A stretch of DNA of 42,439 bases from Bradyrhizobium neotropicale (lineage in GTDB: Bacteria > Pseudomonadota > Alphaproteobacteria > Rhizobiales > Xanthobacteraceae): contig NZ_LSEF01000048.1 of assembly GCF_001641695.1 (NCBI RefSeq), positions 18,895 to 61,333 of the forward strand, in the 5' to 3' direction. Position numbers and translations under genes: made by a program. The notes below the pieces were generated by a model that worked only from the letters and a program-made list of their open reading frames with translations, was not told the origin of the DNA and did not search any database. Below are positions 28,618 to 36,374 of this stretch, in pieces (positions within the stretch are counted from its first letter, which is position 1; each line of letters opens with the position of its first letter).

Positions 28618-28636
28618 TATACTCAAATTGAGTAAA
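28618..28636. promoter_or_regulatory. Putative NadQ-type operator, box 2 (distal)
   Basis: TATACTC-AAATT-GAGTAAA has a perfect TACTCAA-A-TTGAGTA core. Its centre is 74 bp (about seven helical turns) from box 1, which would put both dimers on the same DNA face. It lies in the 334-bp intergenic region shared with the divergent MFS gene. Beyond the two boxes and a CGGCC/GGCCG palindrome near 28581-28594, I see nothing else in that region. Confidence 0.65.
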
Positions 28637-28857
28637 TCTAAAATAGCACGCCGATGTGGGGGCCGCTAGGTCCTGCCGCACACATTCTCGTCAAATCGCG
28701 CCTCGCGCGTCAGGCGAGGCCTCGTTGAAACGCAATGCTCCCGCGACAGCTCTTCGTGGAACGCAATCACTTTTGACTTGGGATTTTCATGCAACTGCAT
28801 TAAATCGCTGTTCGGCGTTGCCTATCCCGGACCCGCCAGCGACACATGAGGAATTGC

Positions 28858-30111
28858 ATGTCGACACAAGCGAGCGAGCTCGGTCCGGTTTCACGTTCCT
28901 CCACCTGGCGCACGCCGGCCATCATCATTCTCTGTGGCTGTGCGATCGGCATGCTCGGCTTCGGCCCGCGATCTGCGCTCGGCTTCTTCGTGCAGCCGAT
29001 GAGCCATGAGTTCGCGTGGGGCCGCGATGTGTTCGGTCTCGCGATTGCCGTGCAGAATCTGTTGTGGGGACTGGGCCAACCGTTTGCCGGCGCGGTCGCC
29101 GACCGCTTTGGCCTGTTCCGGGTGATGTGCGTCGGTGCAGTGCTCTATGCCGGCGGCCTGTTGTTGATGCGCTACTCGTCGACTCCGATGTCGCTGAACC
29201 TCGGTGCGGGCGTCATGATCGGCTTTGGTCTCGCCGGCTGCTCGTTCAATCTGGTGCTGTCGGCGTTCACCAAGCTGCTGCCGGCCGAGAAGCGCGGCCT
29301 TGCGCTTGGCGCCGGCACCGCGGCGGGCTCATTCGGCCAGTTCCTGTTCGCGCCGGTCGGTGTGGCGCTGATCGACAATTTCGGCTGGCAGCAGGCGCTC
29401 ACTGTGTTCGGCTTACTGATGCTGCTGATCATCCCGCTATCGCTGGCGCTCTCCACGCCGCCGATCGAAAGCTCCGCCAGCGCGACGGCCGCGGATGAGC
29501 AGTCCTTCACCAAGGCGCTCGCAGAAGCCTTCGGTCATCGCTCCTATGTGCTGCTGGTGCTCGGCTTCTTCACCTGCGGCTTCCAACTCGCTTTCATCAC
29601 GGTTCATCTGCCGGCGTTCCTCGTCGACCGCGGCATCTCGACGCAAACCGGCGGTTGGGTGATCGCGGCGATCGGCCTGTTCAACATCATGGGCTCGCTG
29701 AGCGTCGGCTATCTCCAGAACTATTTGCCCAAGCGCTACATCCTCTCGACGATCTACTTTACGCGTGCGCTCGCGACGCTGGCTTTCATCTCGTTCCCGA
29801 TCACGCCGTTCTCGGCGATCGCGTTCGGCGCGGTCTCCGGCCTGACCTGGTTGTCGACGGTGCCGCCGACCTCTGCGCTGGTGGCGCTGATGTTCGGCAC
29901 GCGCTGGCTCGCAACGCTTTACGGCTTTGCCTTCGTCAGCCATCAGGTCGGCGGCTTCCTCGGCGTCTGGCTCGGCGGCATCGTGTTCGAGCGGTTCGGT
30001 TCCTATACGCCGATCTGGTGGCTCTCGATCCTGTTCGGCGTGCTCTCGGCGCTGATCAATCTGCCGATCGTGGAGAAACCGGTCCAGCGGGCGGTTGCAC
30101 AGCCTGCCTGA
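28858..30111 (+). CDS. Major facilitator superfamily transporter
   Basis: This 417-residue inner-membrane protein has about 12 hydrophobic segments. The A-like motif GAVADRFGLFRV follows TM2 (residues ~77-90), and a central cytoplasmic loop at ~205-225 is polar (SSASATAADEQSFTKALAEAF). This layout resembles MFS carriers for organic anions or monocarboxylates, but the substrate is not evident. I chose the ATG at 28858 because AGGA lies 7 bp before it. The ATG at 28846 itself overlaps that site. It diverges from nadA, and the start is 222 bp from operator box 2, so shared NAD control is possible but unproven. The AcuI-like gene follows by 41 bp. Confidence 0.87.
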   Translation: MSTQASELGPVSRSSTWRTPAIIILCGCAIGMLGFGPRSALGFFVQPMSHEFAWGRDVFGLAIAVQNLLWGLGQPFAGAVADRFGLFRVMCVGAVLYAGGLLLMRYSSTPMSLNLGAGVMIGFGLAGCSFNLVLSAFTKLLPAEKRGLALGAGTAAGSFGQFLFAPVGVALIDNFGWQQALTVFGLLMLLIIPLSLALSTPPIESSASATAADEQSFTKALAEAFGHRSYVLLVLGFFTCGFQLAFITVHLPAFLVDRGISTQTGGWVIAAIGLFNIMGSLSVGYLQNYLPKRYILSTIYFTRALATLAFISFPITPFSAIAFGAVSGLTWLSTVPPTSALVALMFGTRWLATLYGFAFVSHQVGGFLGVWLGGIVFERFGSYTPIWWLSILFGVLSALINLPIVEKPVQRAVAQPA

Positions 30112-30152
30112 TCGGCTAAACATCCCCTGAAACAAAGTCAGGGAGTTCAGCC

Positions 30153-31139
30153 GTGGCCACATTCAAGGCGATCCGGATCGACAAGGCGGACAAGGGCACC
30201 ACCGCCGCGCTCACGCAGTTCGACGAAGCCGAACTGATGGACGGCGACGTCACTGTGCGCGTGGAATGGTCGACGTTGAACTACAAGGACGGCCTCGCGC
30301 TCACCGGCAAGGCGCCGGTGGTGCGACGCTTCCCGATGATCGCCGGCATCGACTTTGCCGGCACGGTCGAGCAATCCTCGCATCCGCAATGGAAAGCGGG
30401 CGACAAGGTCGTCTGCACCGGCTGGGGCATGGGCGAGACCCATCTCGGCGCCTATGCCGAGAAGGCGCGGGTGAAGGGCGATTGGCTGGTCGCATTGCCA
30501 CAGGGGCTATCGACGCGCGACGCCATGGCGATCGGCACCGCAGGCTTCACCGCGATGCTCTCGGTGCTGGCGCTGGAAAAGCATGGGCTGTCGCCGAAGA
30601 GCGGCCCCGTGGTGGTGACGGGCGCGGCCGGCGGCGTCGGCTCAGTCGCAACCGCCGTGCTGTCGAAGCTCGGCTATCACGTCATCGCCTCCACCGGCCG
30701 CGCCTCTGAAGCCGACTATCTGAAGCACCTGGGAGCAGCCGAAGTCATCGACCGCAGCGAATTGTCGGCGCCGGCGAAGCCACTAGCCAAGGAGCGCTGG
30801 GCGGGAGGCGTCGACAGCGTCGGCTCGACCACGCTCGCCAACCTCCTGTCGATGACCAAGTATGGCGGGGCGATCGCGGCCTGCGGCCTTGCCGCCGGCA
30901 TGGACCTGCCGTCCTCGGTCGCGCCGTTCATTTTGCGCGGAGTGTGCCTTCTCGGCATCGATTCGGTGATGTGCCCGCTTCCGCCGCGGAAGGCCGCCTG
31001 GCTGCGCCTGGCGTCCGACTTGGATCGGACGAAACTATCTGAAATCACTCATGAAATTTCGCTCGGCGAGGCCATCGAATGGGGCCCGAAAATTCTTGCC
31101 GGCGAGGTCCGCGGCCGGATCGTGGTAAAGATTCTCTAA
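30153..31139 (+). CDS. acuI: AcuI/YhdH-type NADPH:acryloyl-CoA (quinone-like) reductase
   Basis: This 328-residue zinc-less medium-chain dehydrogenase/reductase is close in pattern to AcuI/YhdH. It has an N-terminal GroES-like half with [21 protein letters not shown] and [12 protein letters not shown], then a Rossmann half with [23 protein letters not shown] (residues ~152-174) for NADPH. The C-terminal [16 protein letters not shown] block is characteristic of the group. AcuI reduces toxic acryloyl-CoA to propionyl-CoA; here the natural substrate may be another enoyl compound. The start is a GTG with AGGGAG 7-8 bp upstream. That site lies partly in the right arm of a small hairpin (CCCTGA-N7-TCAGGG, 30125-30143). 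It is 41 bp after the MFS gene. Confidence 0.85.
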   Translation: MATFKAIRIDKADKGTTAALTQFDEAELMDGDVTVRVEWSTLNYKDGLALTGKAPVVRRFPMIAGIDFAGTVEQSSHPQWKAGDKVVCTGWGMGETHLGAYAEKARVKGDWLVALPQGLSTRDAMAIGTAGFTAMLSVLALEKHGLSPKSGPVVVTGAAGGVGSVATAVLSKLGYHVIASTGRASEADYLKHLGAAEVIDRSELSAPAKPLAKERWAGGVDSVGSTTLANLLSMTKYGGAIAACGLAAGMDLPSSVAPFILRGVCLLGIDSVMCPLPPRKAAWLRLASDLDRTKLSEITHEISLGEAIEWGPKILAGEVRGRIVVKIL

Positions 31140-31254
31140 CGGCGTTCAGACTTTACCAACCAAGCTGCTCCATTGTTGCCATGGTTAGTATGGTAATCAG
31201 CGGGTAAAGAGAGATCAGGCATCGCCCGCTGCGGGGGTTGTTCGGAGTTTGAGC

Positions 31255-31842
31255 ATGCTTGCGCGTATTGTGTTGGGGGCTGTCACGGCGGCAGCGACGT
31301 TCACGCCGGCCATTGCTGGGAGCATGAACGCCGATGAGGCGCGCCGCTTCGTTGCCGGCAAGGTCTTCGCCTTCACCTGCTTCGACGGTACCCGCGGCGC
31401 AGGCCGTATTCTCGACGATCTCGGCGCTGCCGGCGCGGTGCAGTTCTCCGGCGCAGGTCCGGTGCGCCACATCCGCCTGCCCGGCAACACGCTCCAGATT
31501 CGTGGCCAGAACGTCTGCGCCTCGATCAAGGGCATTCCATTCGAGCCGTGTTTCAACCTCGAAAAGACCGATGAGCGCAGCTTCCGCGGCTCGGTATCGG
31601 GCATGGGCTTCGCCTATTGCGACTTCCATCACCAGGGTGGCAACCAGATGCTGATGGCGCGCGCTGCTGCGCGGCCGCGCTCGCTGCGCGCGTCGGAGCG
31701 CTCCGGTTCGGTCGCCTCGTCGAGCACCGAAGTCGCCGCACGGGTTGAGACGCCGCGCGTCGAGCGCGGCCGGCTCGAGCCGGTCAAATCGGAGCCCGCC
31801 AGGAGCGAAGGTCCGCTCGAGCTGCGCCGCTCGACCGATTGA
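31255..31842 (+). CDS. Exported protein of unknown function with Arg/Ser/Glu-rich tail
   Basis: This 195-residue protein has an N-terminal signal peptide (LARIVLGAVTAAATFTPAIAG, cleavage near residue 21-22). A mature domain of about 110 residues contains four cysteines (FTCFDG, QNVCAS, EPCFNL, AYCDFH) that could form two disulphides in the periplasm. The last ~65 residues are low-complexity Arg/Ser/Glu/Pro without predicted fold. I do not recognise the domain. The ATG at 31255 has GGAG 8 bp upstream; a TTG two codons earlier is less likely. It stands alone, 115 bp after the reductase gene and 165 bp before the DUF6894 gene. Confidence 0.75.
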   Translation: MLARIVLGAVTAAATFTPAIAGSMNADEARRFVAGKVFAFTCFDGTRGAGRILDDLGAAGAVQFSGAGPVRHIRLPGNTLQIRGQNVCASIKGIPFEPCFNLEKTDERSFRGSVSGMGFAYCDFHHQGGNQMLMARAAARPRSLRASERSGSVASSSTEVAARVETPRVERGRLEPVKSEPARSEGPLELRRSTD

Positions 31843-32007
31843 GTTTCTGGGCCGCGCGCGGGAGGTGCGCGCACGCCTTGTCGACGATATTCAGCAGCCC
31901 TCGGGCCGCCGCGCCGTAGTCATACGGGCGGTTTCTTTCATGCCTTGGTAGCGACTCGCGCCCAGTTTGGGTGACGGCCGGGGGGCAGCCCTATGAAGGG
32001 TTCGACG

Positions 32008-32259
32008 ATGTCGCTTTATTTTTTTCGCATCAGTACGGGTCGGTATTCCGGCGCCGCCGACCAGCCTTATGAATTCGACGATCGCGCAGCGGCCTGGACG
32101 GAGATGACCGAGGTCTGCGCCAACCTGCTCGGCGGCATCGCGCGCAGCCTGAAGCCGAATGCCAAATGGAGCATGGAGCTGCTCGACGAAGAGAAGAGGC
32201 CGGTGTTTCGCATCAGCCTGGTCGGCGAGACCTATCCGCTTCCCAACAACATCGATTGA
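32008..32259 (+). CDS. DUF6894-like small protein
   Basis: This 83-residue acidic protein begins SLYFFRISTGRYSGAADQPYEFDDRAAAWTEM, resembling the DUF6894 layout (a short beta hairpin beginning xYYF/LYFF, an aspartate-rich turn, then a helix starting at AAxxE). It is a very common family in Bradyrhizobium with no assigned function. GAAGGG lies 7 bp before the ATG at 32008. An ATG at 31993 overlaps that site and is less likely. Family assignment is by pattern memory only. The 266-bp gap after it, up to the first chemotaxis gene, shows no clear feature. Confidence 0.68.
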   Translation: MSLYFFRISTGRYSGAADQPYEFDDRAAAWTEMTEVCANLLGGIARSLKPNAKWSMELLDEEKRPVFRISLVGETYPLPNNID

Positions 32260-32525
32260 GCACGCAGCGTCGCGCTGGATGGTGCGACACAGATAGCGCC
32301 CCATCGCTTCGCTCTTCCTCACCCGCTTCTTTCGAGATCCCTCGGCGATTGCACAACCGTCGCGCGTAGCCGCGTAGCGCTCGTGCGCGTTCATGTTGCG
32401 ACGCCGCGACGAATGATGCGCAAGGTTAACTTTCCAGAAAAGCGAAGCAGTCATCATCGCCGCGATTTTCCGGGCCGTTGCCGAGCCCTCCCTGTATTGC
32501 GTCTCGATCGTACTGGAGCACATTC

Positions 32526-34496
32526 ATGAGCGGCCTTTCCATCCGCCTCACCCACAAGGTCATGGCGATCGGCTTCTTCGGCCTCGTCGGGCTGGTTGCT
32601 TTCGGCGCGATCTATCTGATCGGCAGCCTGTCCCAGGACGGCTCCCGCGCCACCGCCAATCGCGCCCGCGCGATCGTCGATCTGAACAAGCAGATATCGA
32701 TCGAGATGCTCGAGGCGCGCCGCAACGAGAAGAATTTTCAGCAGCGCCGCAACGAGAGCTACGCCAAGGCTCATGCCGAGCTGATCGGGCCGATCAACCG
32801 GGATCTTGACGAGGTGGAGCGGCTGATGTCGGCCGGCGGCATGAGCGCGCTGTCGGACAAGACGAGGCAGGCTCAGGACGGCTTCAAGCGCTACGCCGCG
32901 GATTTCGCCGCGCTGCTCGGCGCCGAAATCAAGCTCGGCCTCAACGAGACGGTCGGCCTGTCCGGCTCGCTCCGCGGCGCCGTGCATGACATCGAGGCAA
33001 AGCTCAAGGAGCTCGACAATCCGCGGCTGACGAGCTGGATGCTGATGATGCGCCGGCACGAGAAGGACTTCATGCTTCGGCGCGATCCGAAATACATTGC
33101 CGAGCTGAAGAAGGCTGCAGGCGAGTTCGCCAAGGCCATGGAAGCCGCGGCGGTGCCCGCTTCGGTCATGACCGACATCACGGCGAAGCTGCAGAAATAC
33201 CAGTCGGAGTTCCTCGCATGGGCGGAGACTGCGCAGCAGAGCGCGGCCTATGACGCGAGCATGATGAAGACGTTTCGCGAGCTCGAGCCGCTGATGGCGG
33301 AGGTGCGGACCGCCGTCGAAGCGATGTATAGACAGGCCGACGCCGCCGAGGCCGCGACGCAAGAGGCCGTTCGCCTGTGGATGATGGTCGCCTTCGGTGT
33401 CACCGTCGTCGTGCTCGCCGCGGTGGGCTTCTTGCTGGGACGTTCGATCTCGAAGGCGCTCTCCGCGATGGTCGGTGCGATGACGCGGCTTGCGCGCGGC
33501 GAACTGTCGATCACTATCCCCGGCATCGGTCGCAAGGACGAGATCGGCGAGATGGCGGGCGCGGTCGAAGTGTTCAGGACCAACATGACGGAAGCCGAGC
33601 GGCTGCGCGCCGAGCAGGCGGAAGCGGACGCGCATCGGCGCGCGCAGCGCAAGGCGGATATGCAGCGCCTCGCCGATACGTTCGAAGGCGCGATCGGCGA
33701 GATCATCGAGACCGTCTCGTCGGCAGCAACCGAGCTCGAGGCCTCTTCCAACACGCTGACGCAGGCCGCCGGGCGCGGCAACGGGCTTGCCACGGCCGTG
33801 GCTGCGGCCTCGGAGCAGGCGTCCGCGAACGTGCGGTCGGTCTCCTCCGCGAGCGAGGAGATGACGTCGTCGATCTCAGAGATCAGCCGTCAGGTGCAGG
33901 AATCGGCGCGCGTGGCCGACGTCGCGGTGGAGCAGGCGCAGCGCACCAATGCGCGCGTCGCCGAGCTGACGAAGGCCGCGGGCCGCATCGGCGATGTGGT
34001 CGAGCTGATCAACACCATCGCCGGCCAGACCAACCTCCTGGCCCTGAACGCGACGATCGAGGCGGCGCGGGCGGGCGAGGCCGGCAAGGGCTTTGCCGTG
34101 GTGGCGACTGAGGTGAAGGCGCTCGCCGAGCAGACCGCGAAGGCGACGGGCGAGATCAGCCAGCACATCGGCGCGATCCAGACGGCGACGGAGGACTCCG
34201 TCGGCGCGATCAAGGAGATCGGCGACACCATCGCGCGGATGTCGGAGATCTCGTCGACCATCGCCGCCGCGGTCGAGGAGCAGGGCGCCGCGACGCAGGA
34301 GATCTCCCGCAACATCCAGCACGCCGCGCGCGGCACCTTCGAGGTCTCGGCCAACATCGGCGACGTCCAGCGCGGCGCCGGCGAGACTGGGGCTGCGTCC
34401 GCACAGGTGCATTCGGCCGCGCAATCGCTGTCGCGCGAGAGCAACCGGCTCAAGAGCGAGGTCGCGCGCTTTCTTGACTCGGTGCGGGCGGCCTGA
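32526..34496 (+). CDS. Methyl-accepting chemotaxis protein, HBM-type sensor
   Basis: This 656-residue chemoreceptor has TM1 at ~12-33, a periplasmic sensor to ~280, TM2 at ~281-303, HAMP at ~304-357, then a cytoplasmic coiled-coil signalling domain to the end. The sensor carries the helical bimodular (HBM) signatures [15 protein letters not shown] and [19 protein letters not shown], one in each module. HBM receptors often bind organic acids such as TCA intermediates or benzoate. The highly conserved hairpin tip is [20 protein letters not shown]. No C-terminal NWETF-like CheR-binding pentapeptide is seen. The start ATG at 32526 gives a short N-terminus before TM1. The next gene encodes a second receptor with near-identical signalling domain. 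Confidence 0.93.
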   Translation: MSGLSIRLTHKVMAIGFFGLVGLVAFGAIYLIGSLSQDGSRATANRARAIVDLNKQISIEMLEARRNEKNFQQRRNESYAKAHAELIGPINRDLDEVERLMSAGGMSALSDKTRQAQDGFKRYAADFAALLGAEIKLGLNETVGLSGSLRGAVHDIEAKLKELDNPRLTSWMLMMRRHEKDFMLRRDPKYIAELKKAAGEFAKAMEAAAVPASVMTDITAKLQKYQSEFLAWAETAQQSAAYDASMMKTFRELEPLMAEVRTAVEAMYRQADAAEAATQEAVRLWMMVAFGVTVVVLAAVGFLLGRSISKALSAMVGAMTRLARGELSITIPGIGRKDEIGEMAGAVEVFRTNMTEAERLRAEQAEADAHRRAQRKADMQRLADTFEGAIGEIIETVSSAATELEASSNTLTQAAGRGNGLATAVAAASEQASANVRSVSSASEEMTSSISEISRQVQESARVADVAVEQAQRTNARVAELTKAAGRIGDVVELINTIAGQTNLLALNATIEAARAGEAGKGFAVVATEVKALAEQTAKATGEISQHIGAIQTATEDSVGAIKEIGDTIARMSEISSTIAAAVEEQGAATQEISRNIQHAARGTFEVSANIGDVQRGAGETGAASAQVHSAAQSLSRESNRLKSEVARFLDSVRAA

Positions 34497-34507
34497 GGCG
34501 AGCCATA

Positions 34508-34523
34508 TCCGTAATTTTACGGA
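34508..34523. other. 7-bp inverted repeat between the two chemoreceptor genes
   Basis: TCCGTAA-TT-TTACGGA begins 12 bp after the first receptor's stop. It has no T-run, so it is not a standard terminator. It could be a weak hairpin or a binding site ahead of the second receptor gene, whose start is 160 bp further. The role is unknown. Confidence 0.3.
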
Positions 34524-34682
34524 GGCTCCCGTTAACGGCTGTTTGCAACTATGAGCGCAATCCTACCGGACAAGAACCAGCCAGCATTGTTGAACTGACC
34601 TCCGTCCCCTCGTCGACGCGACGATGGCGGCGCGAGTTTGCTGCGCGTGGCCAGGTATCATCACCGTCCGGGACCTCGTCTG

Positions 34683-36371
34683 ATGTCGAAGTTGTCGATC
34701 GTTTTCAAGATTCTGACCGTTCTGTCGGTCCTCGTGCTCTCGCTCGCCGGCGTCGGCGTGATGGCGATCGGCACCATGCAGAACATCAATGCCCACACCG
34801 TCGAGATCGCGCAAAGCTGGCTGCCGAGCGTGCGCGCGCTCGGCTCGCTGCGAGCCGACATCAACGAGCTGCGCGTAGCGCTCCGCCTGCACCTCATGCA
34901 GGACACCGCTGGCGGCAAGGATGCCGCCGAGAAGCGGCTGGCCTCGCTGCGCGAGCGCATCGAGCAGACGCGCAAGGTCTATGAGCCCCTGATCACGTCG
35001 ACCGAAGAGCGATCCCTCTACGAGCAGTGGACGAAGGCGTGGGCCGAGTATCTGAACGGCGTGCAGGAGGTGACGGCGCTGTCGCGCAAGGGCGTCGGCC
35101 GCTTCCCGACCGATGCCAACGAGTTGCTGCAGACCAAGGTCGCAAAGATGGCCCAGGCGGCCGATCCGCTGCTCCAGAAGGACATCGAGCTCAACAACCA
35201 AGGCGCTGAGATGGAGACGAAGCAGGCGGCCGACAGCTATGCCACCATCTTCCGCTTGCTGGTTGGCGTCATCGTTGTTGCCGTCGTGGTCGCGATCGGC
35301 GCCGCCTATTACCTCGTGCGCGACGTTTCTCGAGGTGTCGCGTCCATCATCCGCCCGATGCAGGCGCTCGGTGAGGGCGACCTCTCGGCCGAGGTGCCGC
35401 ATCGCGGTGAGAGGACCGAAATCGGCTCGATGGCGGATGCGCTCCAGATCTTCAAGGAAGCGCTGATCGCCAAGAAGGCGGCTGACGAGACGGCGGCGCG
35501 CGATGCCGAAGCCAAGATCGAACGCGGCCGCCGCGTCGACGCCATCACCCGCAAGTTCGAGGTCATGATCGGCGAGGTTGTCGGGACCGTGTCGTCGGCC
35601 TCGACCGAGCTCGAGGCATCCGCGACGACACTGAGCAGCACCGCGCAGCGCGGTCAGGAGCTCGCGACCGTCGTTGCCGCCGCGTCCGAGGAGGCGTCCA
35701 CCAACGTGCAGGCGGTGGCGTCGGCCTCGGAAGAGCTGTCGTCCTCCATCACCGAGATCAGCCGTCGGGTGCAGGATTCGGCGCGGATGGCGGTCGAGGC
35801 CGTCGAGCAGGCGACGCGCACCAATGAGCGAGTCAACGCGCTGTCGCAGGCCGCGTCGCGCATCGGCGACGTCGTCGAGCTCATCAACACGATCGCGGGT
35901 CAGACCAACCTCCTGGCGCTGAACGCGACCATCGAGGCGGCGCGCGCGGGCGAAGCCGGCCGCGGCTTCGCTGTGGTCGCCTCCGAGGTCAAGGCCCTGG
36001 CCGAGCAGACCGCGAAGGCGACGGGCGAGATTGGCCAGCAGGTCGCGGGCATCCAGGCGGCAACGCAGGAGTCCGTCAGCGCCATCCAGGAGATCGGCGG
36101 CACCATCGAACGGCTGTCCGAGGTGGCTTCCGCCATCGCAGCGGCCGTCGAGGAGCAGGGCGCAGCCACGCAGGAGATTTCGCGCAACGTGCAGCAGGCC
36201 TCGGTCGGCACGCAGGAGGTCTCCTCGAACATCACCGACGTGCAGCGCGGCGCGATCGAGACCGGCTCGGCCTCGACGGAGGTGCTGTCGGCCGCCAAGT
36301 CGCTCGCGAGCGACAGCACGCGTCTCAAGGTCGAAGTCGCGCAGTTCCTGGATTCGGTCCGCGCGGCTTGA
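34683..36371 (+). CDS. Methyl-accepting chemotaxis protein, four-helix-bundle sensor
   Basis: This 562-residue chemoreceptor has TM1 at ~8-30, a periplasmic 4HB_MCP-like sensor at ~31-187 (AQSWLPSVRALGSLRADINELRVALR), TM2 at ~188-212, HAMP at ~213-265 and a signalling domain to the end. Its signalling half is almost the same as that of the preceding receptor (shared [20 protein letters not shown] and the same LDSVRAA end), while the sensors differ in type and length. That pattern indicates duplication with sensor exchange. The ATG at 34683 was chosen because TM1 follows at once. The gene ends 3 bp from the stop of the convergent DUF2339 gene. Confidence 0.93.
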   Translation: MSKLSIVFKILTVLSVLVLSLAGVGVMAIGTMQNINAHTVEIAQSWLPSVRALGSLRADINELRVALRLHLMQDTAGGKDAAEKRLASLRERIEQTRKVYEPLITSTEERSLYEQWTKAWAEYLNGVQEVTALSRKGVGRFPTDANELLQTKVAKMAQAADPLLQKDIELNNQGAEMETKQAADSYATIFRLLVGVIVVAVVVAIGAAYYLVRDVSRGVASIIRPMQALGEGDLSAEVPHRGERTEIGSMADALQIFKEALIAKKAADETAARDAEAKIERGRRVDAITRKFEVMIGEVVGTVSSASTELEASATTLSSTAQRGQELATVVAAASEEASTNVQAVASASEELSSSITEISRRVQDSARMAVEAVEQATRTNERVNALSQAASRIGDVVELINTIAGQTNLLALNATIEAARAGEAGRGFAVVASEVKALAEQTAKATGEIGQQVAGIQAATQESVSAIQEIGGTIERLSEVASAIAAAVEEQGAATQEISRNVQQASVGTQEVSSNITDVQRGAIETGSASTEVLSAAKSLASDSTRLKVEVAQFLDSVRAA

Positions 36372-36374
36372 CCC

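Noticed and set aside
32390..32525. Possible regulatory site with GTTAAC upstream of the first chemoreceptor gene
   Set aside because: A single half-site only; no recognisable promoter or palindrome.
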